Assembly: GCF_030247605.1 (NCBI RefSeq)
Contig: NZ_JAOTSB010000002.1
Coordinates: 248,001 to 312,000 of the forward strand
Source: Acidaminobacter sp.
GTDB lineage: Bacteria > Bacillota > Clostridia > Peptostreptococcales > Acidaminobacteraceae
Reading direction: 5' to 3'
Length of the DNA: 64,000 bases
Below the pieces are notes generated by a model. The model was not told the DNA's origin. It made no database searches and saw only the letters and a list, made by a program, of their open reading frames with translations. This document shows, in pieces, positions 1 to 8,592 of the stretch. The position numbers and the translations under genes were made by a program. The first letter of the stretch is position 1. Every line of letters starts with the position of its first letter.

Positions 1-60
1 CTCTATGCCGATTCACACCTTCCACCGGCTCTCTGAAAAAGAGGTTATGCTTACTGATTT
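1..60 (-). promoter_or_regulatory. T-box leader, 5' part only
   Basis: Read on the minus strand, this stretch has the conserved distal part of a T-box stem I: AGAGAGCCGGTGG, then GGTGTGAATCGGC. GCCGGT and ATCGGC close the hairpin. T-box leaders sense uncharged tRNA and control aminoacyl-tRNA synthetase or amino-acid genes. The specifier codon, T-box sequence and regulated gene lie beyond the window start. A tRNA synthetase gene (leuS often follows this cluster in Clostridia) is a guess. It begins just after rsfS ends. Confidence 0.7.
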
Positions 61-86
61 TGACAGCTTCTAATATGTTATTACGA

Positions 87-461
87 TTAATTGTAATGAA
101 TTGACCCTTGGCTGTCAACCTTCAATACAATTTTTTTGGCATCATTCCACAAACGTTCGAGATTATAATATTCTCTCTCTTCTTTGTGAAAAATATGCAC
201 CAGGATATCATGATAATCCATGACGACCCAGCGTCCGGTTTTCATGCCATCCTTATATTTTGTATAGATCCCGTTCTTGGCCAATTCATCTTCAACATGG
301 TCTGCAATTGCCACCACTTGCCGGTCTGAATTGCCTGAAGCGATTACAAAGTAATCCGCAACTGACGAGATGCCGCGAAGGTCCAAAATCACTATATCGT
401 CGCCTTTTTTGGCGTCGATCAGCTTTCCAATTTCCTCCGCCAAGCTTAGATTGGATCCCAT
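87..461 (-). CDS. rsfS: Ribosomal silencing factor RsfS
   Basis: A 124-residue protein of the RsfS/Iojap (DUF143) family. The family binds ribosomal protein L14 on the free 50S subunit and blocks joining with 30S when nutrients are low. The core signature is visible: DIVILDLRGISSVADYFVIASG near residues 21-43, followed by the GRWVVMDYHDILVHIF region near residues 76-91. The length is normal. The ATG has GAGGTC six bases upstream. The gene starts 10 bases after yqeK ends, in the order nadD-yqeK-rsfS common in Firmicutes. Confidence 0.95.
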   Translation of the reverse strand: MGSNLSLAEEIGKLIDAKKGDDIVILDLRGISSVADYFVIASGNSDRQVVAIADHVEDELAKNGIYTKYKDGMKTGRWVVMDYHDILVHIFHKEEREYYNLERLWNDAKKIVLKVDSQGSIHYN

Positions 462-470
462 TCTATGACC

Positions 471-1079
471 TCACTTTTCCAGCGTTAACAATAACGCGTT
501 TCTCATTTCCACACTTTGGAAATGTATTGGGCTGCCGGATTCGAGAATAAATGCAAGAGTCTGGCTGACTGACATTAGCAGCGCTTTATCCAATGATTCC
601 TTTGACAGCATGCGAAGTGCCGACACGCCCGGATAATCGCGTCCCGGTTCAATGGCATCCGCCAGGTAGACTATTTTTTCTTCCAATGTCATATCACGCC
701 GTCCAACAGTATGATAGCGGACTGCATCTAAAATGACAGGATCGGAAATGATCCCTTCACGGTCAAGCCAAAGAGCCGCGATTGGCCCATGTGCAATTTC
801 CGGAAGTTCATCCACACTGTCTGATGCTGAATACCCTAGACTGCGCCCTAATTCTAATAGTTCGGATTTTTGAACGCCTTTGAACAGATCATGATAGATC
901 GCAGCTCTTGAAACGGCCAATAGATTGCCGCCGTAAAGCTGGGACAATTCACAGGCAGTTTCCAAAACACCTAGAGTATGAGCAAGTCGCTTTTGCTTGA
1001 TTTTTCCACAGATGAAAGTGTAATCCTCCTGGAGTTCTGGAAATCTGAGACTCAGGCTCTCAATCTGACAGGGTTTCAT
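471..1079 (-). CDS. yqeK: HD-domain Ap4A hydrolase YqeK
   Basis: An HD-superfamily protein of about 202 residues. YqeK enzymes split diadenosine tetraphosphate symmetrically into two ADP. The metal-binding pattern is visible as RLAHTLGV, then AAIYHDLFKG and EIAHGPIAA, with a later YHTVGR. An upstream ATG at 1115 would add 12 residues deep inside nadD. The internal ATG at 1079 gives a typical family N-terminus (MKPCQIESL) and only a 20-base overlap with nadD, so I prefer it. Overlap and order suggest translational coupling in the obgE-yhbY-nadD-yqeK-rsfS group. Confidence 0.9.
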   Translation of the reverse strand: MKPCQIESLSLRFPELQEDYTFICGKIKQKRLAHTLGVLETACELSQLYGGNLLAVSRAAIYHDLFKGVQKSELLELGRSLGYSASDSVDELPEIAHGPIAALWLDREGIISDPVILDAVRYHTVGRRDMTLEEKIVYLADAIEPGRDYPGVSALRMLSKESLDKALLMSVSQTLAFILESGSPIHFQSVEMRNALLLTLEK

Positions 1080-1707
1080 GTGAAGACTCCTTGAGATATA
1101 ATTGATGCTTAACAATATATTGTGCTACGGTTTCAGGCATCAGGTATTTCACACTTTGCCCTAAAGCAATGCGCTTTCTCAGGTCTGTGGAGGATATGTC
1201 AAGCTCAGGAAGTTCTTCAATCTTTACACTGGCGCTATACCGCTGCTGCAGCTGTTCCATTTTCTGGAGAAGTACAGCCTGATCCGTACCTGGCCTCGCC
1301 GCGCCAACGAATGTCACCATTTTTAAAAGTGTTTCAACGGATCGCCAAGACTCAAGCTCCATGAGGGTATCTGCACCTGCTATGAAGAAGAATTTATCCT
1401 CAGGCGAACTTTCCCTGACAATTTGAGAGACTGTTTCATGAGAGTAGGTGACACCTTCCCGGTCAGTCTCAATCGAAGAGACTTCGAAATCGGGATGATC
1501 AAGAGTTGCCAGCATCACCATTTCATAGCGCTGTCTCGGCATTGTCATTTTATCAGCATGCTTATGGGGCGCTCGGCCCACGGGAATAAATATCACCTGA
1601 TCCAGTGATAAGCGGGTCCTCATTTCTTCAGCGAGTACCAGATGCCCATAATGAATCGGATCAAAGCTCCCGCCCATAAGTCCAATGCGTTTGCCCTTCG
1701 TCTCCAT
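1060..1707 (-). CDS. nadD: Nicotinate-nucleotide adenylyltransferase NadD
   Basis: NadD adenylylates nicotinate mononucleotide with ATP to form deamido-NAD in NAD biosynthesis. The 215-residue protein opens with the nucleotidyltransferase signature GGSFDPIHYGHLVLAEEM (residues 12-29), containing the HxGH-type motif HYGH. It ends with the ISSTDLRKRI motif (residues 171-180) typical of NadD. The length is normal. It sits between yhbY and yqeK, as in Bacillus and Clostridia. Confidence 0.96.
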   Translation of the reverse strand: METKGKRIGLMGGSFDPIHYGHLVLAEEMRTRLSLDQVIFIPVGRAPHKHADKMTMPRQRYEMVMLATLDHPDFEVSSIETDREGVTYSHETVSQIVRESSPEDKFFFIAGADTLMELESWRSVETLLKMVTFVGAARPGTDQAVLLQKMEQLQQRYSASVKIEELPELDISSTDLRKRIALGQSVKYLMPETVAQYIVKHQLYLKESSHETLSD

Positions 1708-1720
1708 TGCCTACAGCTCC

Positions 1721-2014
1721 TTATTTCGGCAATTGGATTTTCGGTTCTTCATGATTCTTACGGTAAAGTGTAAACCGGTTTCCAATTGCCTGAACAAATT
1801 CAGAACGCGTTTTTTCGCAGACCTCTGAAGCAATTTCTTTTGCACTAAGCTGGCTGTTTTCAAGTACCGATACCTTGACGAGTTCGTGAGAGGTCAGACA
1901 CTCGTCAAGTTGTGCGAGCAAGCTTTCGGAAAGGCCTTCCTTTCCAATGTGCACTAGCGGTTTCAAAGGATTCGCAAGACTTTTAAGATAGCTTCGCTGT
2001 TTTGGTTTTAACAT
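1721..2014 (-). CDS. yhbY: CRM-domain RNA-binding protein YhbY
   Basis: A 97-residue single-domain CRM protein. YhbY-family proteins associate with pre-50S ribosomal particles. The family start is seen as KQRSYLKSLANPLKPLVHIGKEGLS, followed by the helix with LDECLTSHELVKVSVL and a terminal IGNRFTLYRK strand. The open frame has an earlier ATG at 2032 without a ribosome-binding site. The ATG at 2014 is preceded by AGAGGA at good spacing, so that start is used here. Confidence 0.9.
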   Translation of the reverse strand: MLKPKQRSYLKSLANPLKPLVHIGKEGLSESLLAQLDECLTSHELVKVSVLENSQLSAKEIASEVCEKTRSEFVQAIGNRFTLYRKNHEEPKIQLPK

Positions 2015-2067
2015 GATATTCCTCTTTTCCATTTCAAACTAGGTTTTTCGGACAGGCTCTGTCCGCC

Positions 2068-3339
2068 TTAGTCATAGAATTCAAATTCTACGGTTTCGAT
2101 ACGAACCGTGTCGCCATCTTGAACGCCCATTTTCCTAAGTTCATCGATAACACCAGATTTCCTTAGAATTTCCTGGAACCGTCTAAGTGATTCAACATCA
2201 GTAAAATCTGTGGAATAGACCAGTCTTTCCATAGGCAGGCCTTCAACCACATAGAGTTCATTGTGTCTTCTATACCTGATGGTTTGATCCAGCTCCGCCT
2301 CATCCGCAAGAGAATCCACCATTTCGTGGATCACCGGCGGCTCAATGGTGTCCAGCTGCTCTGTCACATAATGCATCAGCGCGTCGATGCCCTCGCCCGT
2401 TGCAGCCGAGATTGGAAACACCTTATAGCCGCGGGACGACATTGCCTCGACAAACGCATCCAGTCCCTCCCGCTCATACAAAAGGTCAATCTTGTTAGCA
2501 GCGATTACTTGTATGCGCTCGGTAAGAAGTTTACTGTAACGCTCGAGTTCGAGATTGATCTTGTCAAAGTCCTCGACCGGATCACGTCCTTCTGTGCCGG
2601 AGACATCCACAACATGAATGATGAGACGTGTCCGCTCTACATGGCGCAAAAATTCATGGCCAAGACCGACACCTTCACTGGCGCCTTCAATCAAGCCCGG
2701 AATATCAGCGAGAACAAAGCTCTTGCCTTTGATGACCTCAACCACACCCAGATTTGGCGTCAAGGTTGTAAAATGATAGTTGGCAATTTTGGGCTTAGCC
2801 ATGGTCGTCGCGGATAAGAAAGTTGATTTCCCAACGTTTGGATAACCAACCAAACCGACGTCTGCCAGCATCTTAAGCTCCAGAATCACCGAACGCTCTT
2901 CACCGTACGTCCCTTGTTCAGCAAACGTTGGCGCCTGGCGCGTTGCCGTCTTAAAATGCACGTTGCCTCTTCCGCCGCGTCCTGCGCGCGCAATGACTGC
3001 ACTATCTCCCGCCTTCAAAAGATCAGCGAGGACTCTGCCTGTCTCAGCATCGCGAATAACGGTGCCGGGGGGTACTTTAAAAACGAGATCCTTGGCATCT
3101 TTGCCAAACATCTTCTTTTTCATGCCGTTCTCGCCGTTTTCCGCGATATATTTTTTCAGATAGCGAAAGTCCATCAAGGTGCGCATGCCTTCATCCACAA
3201 TGGCTATGACACTGCCACCGCGCCCGCCGTCTCCACCGTCAGGACCGCCCGCAGGCACATACTTCTCTTTCCTGAAACTTACTCTGCCGTCTCCGCCTTT
3301 TCCAGCTTTGACGAATATTTCTGCCTTATCTACAAACAT
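2068..3339 (-). CDS. obgE: Obg GTPase
   Basis: The essential GTPase Obg/CgtA works in 50S ribosome assembly and stress responses. The 423 residues show three parts: the glycine-rich Obg fold (about 1-158, with GGPDGGDGGRGGS), the G domain with GYPNVGKST (G1), DIPGLIEGA (G3) and NKID (G4), and a C-terminal OCT domain of about 80 residues. An AGGGG ribosome-binding site precedes the ATG. It lies downstream of rpmA, separated by a hairpin terminator. The rplU-rpmA-obgE linkage is widely conserved. Confidence 0.98.
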   Translation of the reverse strand: MFVDKAEIFVKAGKGGDGRVSFRKEKYVPAGGPDGGDGGRGGSVIAIVDEGMRTLMDFRYLKKYIAENGENGMKKKMFGKDAKDLVFKVPPGTVIRDAETGRVLADLLKAGDSAVIARAGRGGRGNVHFKTATRQAPTFAEQGTYGEERSVILELKMLADVGLVGYPNVGKSTFLSATTMAKPKIANYHFTTLTPNLGVVEVIKGKSFVLADIPGLIEGASEGVGLGHEFLRHVERTRLIIHVVDVSGTEGRDPVEDFDKINLELERYSKLLTERIQVIAANKIDLLYEREGLDAFVEAMSSRGYKVFPISAATGEGIDALMHYVTEQLDTIEPPVIHEMVDSLADEAELDQTIRYRRHNELYVVEGLPMERLVYSTDFTDVESLRRFQEILRKSGVIDELRKMGVQDGDTVRIETVEFEFYD

Positions 3340-3378
3340 TTAAAACCCCTGCTTTCACAATGAACCATTTAGATGAAA

Positions 3379-3409
3379 AATGTCCATCTACAAAAGTGAG
3401 ATGGACATT
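3379..3409 (-). terminator. Terminator or attenuator between rpmA and obgE
   Basis: A perfect 11-bp inverted repeat (AATGTCCATCT / AGATGGACATT) with a 9-base loop is followed on the minus strand by TTTTC. It lies 19 bases past the rpmA stop and about 40 bases before obgE. It probably lowers read-through from the abundant ribosomal-protein transcript into obgE. Confidence 0.75.
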
Positions 3410-3427
3410 GAACATGCGCTTGATGTA

Positions 3428-3709
3428 TTACGCCTCGTAGACGCTGACTTGCTTTCTGTCTTTGCCTTTTCTTTCGAATCTAACGACACCTTCAACTTTC
3501 GCGAAAAGTGTGTCATCCCCACCACGGCCAACATTGTTGCCCGGGTGAATTTTTGTGCCGCGCTGACGAACGAGAATGCTGCCCGCTGTCACGGTCTGGC
3601 CGTCCGCTCTCTTGACGCCGAGTCTCTTGGACGCACTGTCACGACCGTTTTTCGAGCTACCAACACCCTTTTTGCTCGCGAACAATTGCAAATTAAACTT
3701 AATAAGCAT
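3428..3709 (-). CDS. rpmA: 50S ribosomal protein L27 with cleavable N-terminus
   Basis: L27 lies near the peptidyl-transferase centre, where its N-terminus contacts the tRNA ends. The 93-residue product starts [29 protein letters not shown] is the Firmicute extension that the protease Prp cuts after the Phe to expose ASKKG. The body carries [15 protein letters not shown] text ([16 protein letters not shown]) typical of L27. The open frame reaches back to 3793, but AGGAGGT eight bases before the ATG at 3709 and the family N-terminus fix this start. It overlaps the end of prp by 11 bases. Confidence 0.97.
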   Translation of the reverse strand: MLIKFNLQLFASKKGVGSSKNGRDSASKRLGVKRADGQTVTAGSILVRQRGTKIHPGNNVGRGGDDTLFAKVEGVVRFERKGKDRKQVSVYEA

Positions 3710-4046
3710 CAGATTCCACCTCCTCAGTGAACAACTTAACAAAATCCGGGGCGCTTTCCGCGACGCCGCGAAGCCCCAGAACCATACTTTCAATCAGAAT
3801 TCGGGCTGTGCTCATCTGCGCTTTTGATAAATGAAGCGGCAGACGGCAAAGCAGATACCCTTCATCCACCGTAAAATCCAGATCGTGAATTCCGGCGATT
3901 TCATCCAGGGAGACAAGCGCTGTCTGACCCAAAACTGAAACAGCAGCACAAACCACGTCCTGTCCATAATCCGCCTGTCCGGCATGCCCTTCGATCTCAA
4001 ACAAGACCGGCCTGCTGCCTGACCAGACTACACGTGCGGTGACCAT
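3699..4046 (-). CDS. prp: Ribosomal-processing cysteine protease Prp
   Basis: Prp (YsxB, DUF464) removes the N-terminal extension of L27. The 115-residue protein shows the His-Cys catalytic pair in [20 protein letters not shown], with His22 and Cys34 conserved in position and spacing. It is encoded between rplU and rpmA, the usual place in Firmicutes, and its stop overlaps the start of its substrate gene. Presence of both the motif in L27 and the protease makes the assignment firm. Confidence 0.95.
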   Translation of the reverse strand: MVTARVVWSGSRPVLFEIEGHAGQADYGQDVVCAAVSVLGQTALVSLDEIAGIHDLDFTVDEGYLLCRLPLHLSKAQMSTARILIESMVLGLRGVAESAPDFVKLFTEEVESDAY

Positions 4047-4056
4047 AATTAAAGGC

Positions 4057-4368
4057 CTATAAACTGATCTTTTCGATCAGAACGCGCGTATATGGCTGAC
4101 GATGTCCTTGCTTCTTACGGTAGTCTTTTTTGCGCTTGTATTTGAAAATAGTAATCTTCTTGCCTTTGCCATTTCCAACGACAGACGCTTTAACGACTGC
4201 GCCAGCGACAACCGGGTTGCCAACTGTAACGCCTTCGTCTCCGGAAACCGCGAGTACTTCGTTGAATTCAACAGTTTCGCCTGCTTCCACGTTCAGTTTC
4301 TCGATGTTGAAAACATCACCTTCCTGAACTTTGTATTGCTTGCCACCAGTTACAATAATTGCGTACAT
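4057..4368 (-). CDS. rplU: 50S ribosomal protein L21
   Basis: A 103-residue L21 that binds 23S rRNA with L20. The sequence is typical throughout: [18 protein letters not shown] at the start, and the C-terminal [22 protein letters not shown] rRNA-binding stretch. It is the first gene of rplU-prp-rpmA and has its own promoter and a leader of about 150 bases. Confidence 0.98.
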   Translation of the reverse strand: MYAIIVTGGKQYKVQEGDVFNIEKLNVEAGETVEFNEVLAVSGDEGVTVGNPVVAGAVVKASVVGNGKGKKITIFKYKRKKDYRKKQGHRQPYTRVLIEKISL

Positions 4369-4521
4369 GAACTTGCACCTCCTCTTAGAGAACTCGCCGG
4401 ACCGGGCAGCCCAAGCTATGCATTCGCGTCAACAACTCAGTGTTTGCGAAGACTCAGCCAGTGCATTTCCAAGCCTTTCCCGTGCGGTTTTCAGGCAACG
4501 AAACTTAGATGCCTGAACATC
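4369..4521 (-). promoter_or_regulatory. rplU 5' leader, candidate L21 leader RNA
   Basis: The promoter at 4528-4556 predicts an untranslated leader of about 153 bases before rplU. It opens with an 8-bp hairpin (TTCAGGCA at 4510-4517 pairing with 4490-4497) and ends in AGGAGGTGCAAGTTC before the ATG. Firmicutes often carry an autoregulatory L21 leader here. I cannot confirm a match to the Rfam model, so the identity is an inference from position and length. Confidence 0.5.
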
Positions 4522-4527
4522 GTTCTA

Positions 4528-4556
4528 ATTATATACGACCTTGACTCATTTCACAA
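4528..4556 (-). promoter_or_regulatory. Promoter of rplU-prp-rpmA
   Basis: On the minus strand: -35 TTGTGA (4551-4556), 17-base spacer, -10 TATAAT (4528-4533). The -35 overlaps the stop codon of the upstream RNase G gene. It would start transcription near 4521. Confidence 0.8.
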
Positions 4557-5963
4557 GGCTTTTTTGTACTGAATTAATAAAAAATCCAGACTCTCATCAA
4601 GCGTCCATCGAAGCTCAAATTGGAAGTCCCGTTCTGCCTTAGCGATCAACGGCTCCAGCGTTACAATCAACTTTGCCAAACCCGAACTGACTCTAAACGC
4701 CGGACTTCGCTCACCTGTTCTCACAGCCTCTTTCAGCATCAAGTCCAGCTGAGCCGGCGCAGACAAAACCCGTCCCTGGCCACAGCAGCCACAAGGCGCC
4801 GTAATCAGTTCAGACAGAGAACTGCCCATTCTTCGCCGCGTCATGCTCAACACACCTAATGAACTGACTTCCGCTGCGAAAATGCCCGAAAATCCAGACT
4901 GCAATGTCTTTTTTAAGAAGGCGTTGTAGAATTGACGCTCAGCTTCGCTCTCGGCGTCAATCAGGTCCATCAACACCATGCCGCCAATGTTCCTGAGCTC
5001 AAGCTGCCTCAGACATTCCAGAATAGCCTCCTGATTGATTTTCTTTTTGATGCCGATGGTTTGCCGCGCCCCACCTGCAGCGCTGCCCGCATTCACATCT
5101 ACAGCGTGAAATGCTTCTGTGGCCTCAAGGATCATATAGGCGCCGCCCAGCTCTACTTTCTTGTCCAGAAGGGCCTGGATCTGTCTTTCAAGCTGGTGGG
5201 CCGCCTCGAACAGGAAAGGATTGCGTTTTTTCCCTTTGATAGAAGCAGCGAGGTCTACCTGAAGATTGTAGTTCTTCATAAAATCTTCCATCTCAAACGC
5301 GTCCTCCGGATTCGAAAACACGAGCGCTGTATCCGGTGTGGACAGATGCTTCAAAAGCAGTTTTTGAGAAGCGCTTAGACCCGGATCGACACATCTGGGA
5401 CTGCGCACTGTGACATAGGATCGCTGCAGTCTGTCCCAGTCTTTTCTGAGTCGTGCGGCTTCCTCGGCGACCCATTCAGGCTGAGTCAGCGCGCCTTCTG
5501 TTCTGACAATGTAGCCAAGCTCACCAACTGCCGCGTCCACCTGCGCCATGAGGATCTCGCGCTTTACGCTGTCTTTAAGTTTGCGTGAAATTGATTTTTG
5601 TTTGGATTCCGGCATCAAGACCAGGTAACGCCCTTGAATCTCTATTTTTCCGGTGATCTTGGGGCCTTTATAACGCCCGCCCTCGGCTTTTAGCTGAACC
5701 AGAAGTTCGGATCCATTTTTCAGGCTCTTTCTGTCCAGTCGCTCCGGAAGGTCCTGAAGCGGCAAAAAGGCATCCTGTGCCAATCCAAGATCCACGAAAG
5801 CAGCGTCGAGGGATTCGACTATGGCGGTTATGCGCCCAAGAAAAATCGCACCTTCAAGAGGCTCTGCGATCAGCGGCTCAACAGCTAGTGCCTGCAAGAT
5901 GCCGTCTTCTACAAAAGCCGTTCGCTTGAACAAGAAATGAGAATCCACATAAACCTCTCTCAT
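4551..5963 (-). CDS. rng: Ribonuclease G/E family endoribonuclease
   Basis: A 470-residue RNase E/G family enzyme, which cuts single-stranded RNA in rRNA maturation and mRNA decay. An S1-like RNA-binding region is at the start (GAIFLGRITAIVESLDAAFVDLG, about 38-60). The DNase I-like catalytic part has FHAVDVNAGSAAG and GGMVLMDLIDAE, whose aspartates bind Mg2+. A CGCCGQG motif near the C-terminus corresponds to the zinc-link cysteines. It lacks the long C-terminal scaffold of E. coli RNase E, so RNase G type is the better name. Confidence 0.92.
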   Translation of the reverse strand: MREVYVDSHFLFKRTAFVEDGILQALAVEPLIAEPLEGAIFLGRITAIVESLDAAFVDLGLAQDAFLPLQDLPERLDRKSLKNGSELLVQLKAEGGRYKGPKITGKIEIQGRYLVLMPESKQKSISRKLKDSVKREILMAQVDAAVGELGYIVRTEGALTQPEWVAEEAARLRKDWDRLQRSYVTVRSPRCVDPGLSASQKLLLKHLSTPDTALVFSNPEDAFEMEDFMKNYNLQVDLAASIKGKKRNPFLFEAAHQLERQIQALLDKKVELGGAYMILEATEAFHAVDVNAGSAAGGARQTIGIKKKINQEAILECLRQLELRNIGGMVLMDLIDAESEAERQFYNAFLKKTLQSGFSGIFAAEVSSLGVLSMTRRRMGSSLSELITAPCGCCGQGRVLSAPAQLDLMLKEAVRTGERSPAFRVSSGLAKLIVTLEPLIAKAERDFQFELRWTLDESLDFLLIQYKKAL

Positions 5964-5972
5964 CTCGTTGCC

Positions 5973-6710
5973 CTATTCCATTTCAAACAGCGCTTTGCCG
6001 CCTTCTCCATAGAGCGCGGTTCTGTGTACACGGAGTGGCGCCTCGCCCTCGAGGCCAATACTTGAGGCAATTGCCGCCATGAGCAGATCTGGCTTGAGGT
6101 TGGACTCTGAACCGGCATCCAAAGTGGCAAACAGACGAAGTTCACAAACTGCGACTTCCACTGCTGCCGCAGCGGTCACAGTTTTTCGGACAGTCGTTTG
6201 ACCCTTTTCAAGGAGTTTGAGTTGGTGAACCATCGGCTTAAGCTCAATTTCTTTGTCTTTTTTTCCTTTGGATTTTTTTATGGCCGTCAAACTGACCAGG
6301 CCGGGAAGGCCTTCAATGGCCTCTACGGCGCTTTGGCAAGAGGCTTCAGGCACTGACCAGGTCAGCTGATAATCCGAAAGGCGCATCAAGCTCATCAGGG
6401 ACTTGGACTGCGCCACCAAACGGTGTCTGCGGTATGCGACCTCTGCAGGGAAGCACGTTTGGAACACGGTCTCGAGCTGCTGATCATCCCAGCCCTCTTC
6501 AACCTCTATTTCCACAAGCTCGGCCTCACTGCTGTAACCTACTGAGAGAGGCGCTGCAAATGCAATTTTGGGATGCGGATTAAACCCTTGGGAAAATAAG
6601 AGAGGTACTTTGCCGCGTCTCAATCCGCGTTCAAATAGGCGAACCATATCCAGATGACCGAGGTATCTGAGAAGTCCTGTTTTTGTATATTCGATTCTCA
6701 AAAGCGCCAT
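5973..6710 (-). CDS. TIGR03936/DUF2344 radical-SAM-associated protein
   Basis: A 245-residue protein of the DUF2344 (TIGR03936) family, which in many Clostridia is the partner of, or fused to, the TIGR03960 radical SAM protein encoded just upstream. The family start RIEYTKTGLLRYLGHLDMVRLFERGLRR and FSQGFNPHPKIAFAAPL are clear. Its function is not established. Its ATG shares one base with the stop of the radical SAM gene (TAATG) and has GGAGGG at eight bases, so the pair is translationally coupled. A TTG two codons earlier is the alternative start. Confidence 0.85.
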   Translation of the reverse strand: MALLRIEYTKTGLLRYLGHLDMVRLFERGLRRGKVPLLFSQGFNPHPKIAFAAPLSVGYSSEAELVEIEVEEGWDDQQLETVFQTCFPAEVAYRRHRLVAQSKSLMSLMRLSDYQLTWSVPEASCQSAVEAIEGLPGLVSLTAIKKSKGKKDKEIELKPMVHQLKLLEKGQTTVRKTVTAAAAVEVAVCELRLFATLDAGSESNLKPDLLMAAIASSIGLEGEAPLRVHRTALYGEGGKALFEME

Positions 6711-8542
6711 TAGCAAAGCCCTCCCCAGCAGACGTTGACGCCGCAGCCTATGCAGCCATCACGGCAATCCTGTGTGGTCGTTCCGGATTTGGCGTTTTCA
6801 TTCTCCGCAACGAGAAAATGCTTGTCAACGCCAGCGTCAATATGATCCCATGGCAGAAGCTCAGAATAGCTTCGTTTTCGGGTGGCATAGAAGTCCATAT
6901 CTATGCCGGTCTTTTCAAAGGCTTCTGTCCAGCGCTCATAACTGAAATAGTCATTCCAGCCATCAAAGCGCGCGCCGTTTTTCCAGGCTTCGATCAAACC
7001 TTTGGAAATTCTCCTGTCACCCCTTGCAAATACAGCCTCGACCCGTGACGTCTCTGCGTCGTGGTAGCTGAATTTAATTTTCTTATTTGTGATGCGCTGT
7101 TTCAGATAACGCTGCTTCTCCTTAAACTGCTCCAGGCTGTCCTGGGGCTCCCACTGGAACGGTGTTAACGGCTTGGGCACGAAGCAAGAGGCAGATACAG
7201 TCACTGAAAGGCCCTTACTCTTATGAACGGAGGAAACGCGCTTGTGAACATATGTCACAAGATCGCCCAGACCAGCTATGCCATCTACATCCTCCATGGT
7301 TTCGAAAGGAAGCCCTATCATAAAGTACAGTTTGACTTTATCCCACCCAAGCTCGAAAATCTGACGCATGGTCTCAGTGAGATCCTGTTCGTCTACATTT
7401 TTGTTGATGATGTCGCGCATGCGCTGTGAACCGGCTTCCGGTGCAAAGGTCAGACCTGTTTTGCGAACCTTTTGAATTTCTTTGAGGACCTCAACCGAAA
7501 ACGAATCCAGTCTCAAAGACGGCAGCGATAAGCCTATTTTAGCGTCTTCGTTCAACTTGGAAAGTGCTTCAATGGTCGGACGAATCTCACTGTGGTCCAG
7601 CGTACTGAGTGACGTCAGAGAAAGCTCCTCATACCCCGTCGTCGACAGCAGCGTCTCAGACAGGCGCACAACCTCATCCGCGGATCTCTCCCGTATAGGT
7701 CTGTAAATCATGCCCGCCTGACAGAATCTGCAGCCCCGGGTACACCCACGAAACAGCTCTACCATAGCCCGGTCGTGGACGGTATCAATAAACGGCACAA
7801 TAAATTTATCCGGAAAATAAGACTGATTCAGATCCTTCATCAGACGCTTCCTGATTTTTGCAGGTACCCCAGGTTCCAATGGCTCAAACGCTGCCAGTGT
7901 ACCGTCTTCGTTATAACGAACCTGATAAAAGGATGGCACATAAATGCCTTCAATTTGAGCCGCCTGCTTCAGGAAGGCATTGCGGTCAAAGTTCGGCTTT
8001 ATGGATTCATAAAGTCTGAGAAGTTCAAGGGTGACTTCCTCGCCCTCTCCAATAACAAAGAGGTCTATGATGTCCGCCAGCGGCTCGGGATTGAAGGCGC
8101 AAGGCCCACCTGCAATCACCACAGGATCATGATTGCCCCGGTCTGCGCTCAAAACCGGGATGCCACCCAGTTCAAGCATATTGAGAATGTTGGTATAGGA
8201 CAATTCGTATTGCAGGGTAAAGCCCACCACATCCATTTCAGAAAGCGGCCGGTAACTCTCAAGGGTATACAGCGGGATGTCAGCCGAGCGCATAACGGCC
8301 TCCATGTCCGGCCAAGGCGCGAACACACGCTCACACTGCAATCCTGCCTCTTTATTAATTAATTGATACAGAATATGAAGGCCCAGATGAGACATCCCCA
8401 CCTCATAAGTGTCCGGAAAGGCAAAGGCAAATCGAACGTTTACCTCATTGTCAGGTTTGATGACGCTGTGCATCTCCATGCCAATATAGCGTGCGGGCTT
8501 TTCCACAAGGTCCAGAATGGCGTCAAGTTTTTCTATTATCAT
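6710..8542 (-). CDS. TIGR03960 family B12-binding-like radical SAM protein
   Basis: A 610-residue radical SAM protein. The N-terminal region (about 1-200) resembles the cobalamin-binding-like fold seen before the radical SAM core in this family. The [4Fe-4S] motif is CTRGCRFCQAG (C-x3-C-x2-C). The tail adds a cysteine cluster, DCRDGCIGCGVNVCWGGLC, that could hold another Fe-S centre. A GGAGGAATT site precedes the ATG. The reaction is unknown. Its stop overlaps the DUF2344 gene, and both precede RNase G and rplU, suggesting a link to RNA or ribosome modification that is unproven. Confidence 0.88.
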   Translation of the reverse strand: MIIEKLDAILDLVEKPARYIGMEMHSVIKPDNEVNVRFAFAFPDTYEVGMSHLGLHILYQLINKEAGLQCERVFAPWPDMEAVMRSADIPLYTLESYRPLSEMDVVGFTLQYELSYTNILNMLELGGIPVLSADRGNHDPVVIAGGPCAFNPEPLADIIDLFVIGEGEEVTLELLRLYESIKPNFDRNAFLKQAAQIEGIYVPSFYQVRYNEDGTLAAFEPLEPGVPAKIRKRLMKDLNQSYFPDKFIVPFIDTVHDRAMVELFRGCTRGCRFCQAGMIYRPIRERSADEVVRLSETLLSTTGYEELSLTSLSTLDHSEIRPTIEALSKLNEDAKIGLSLPSLRLDSFSVEVLKEIQKVRKTGLTFAPEAGSQRMRDIINKNVDEQDLTETMRQIFELGWDKVKLYFMIGLPFETMEDVDGIAGLGDLVTYVHKRVSSVHKSKGLSVTVSASCFVPKPLTPFQWEPQDSLEQFKEKQRYLKQRITNKKIKFSYHDAETSRVEAVFARGDRRISKGLIEAWKNGARFDGWNDYFSYERWTEAFEKTGIDMDFYATRKRSYSELLPWDHIDAGVDKHFLVAENENAKSGTTTQDCRDGCIGCGVNVCWGGLC

Positions 8543-8592
8543 AATTCCTCCGTTTAACTCTTGGTTATTTCATAATGGTTAATGACTGATTT

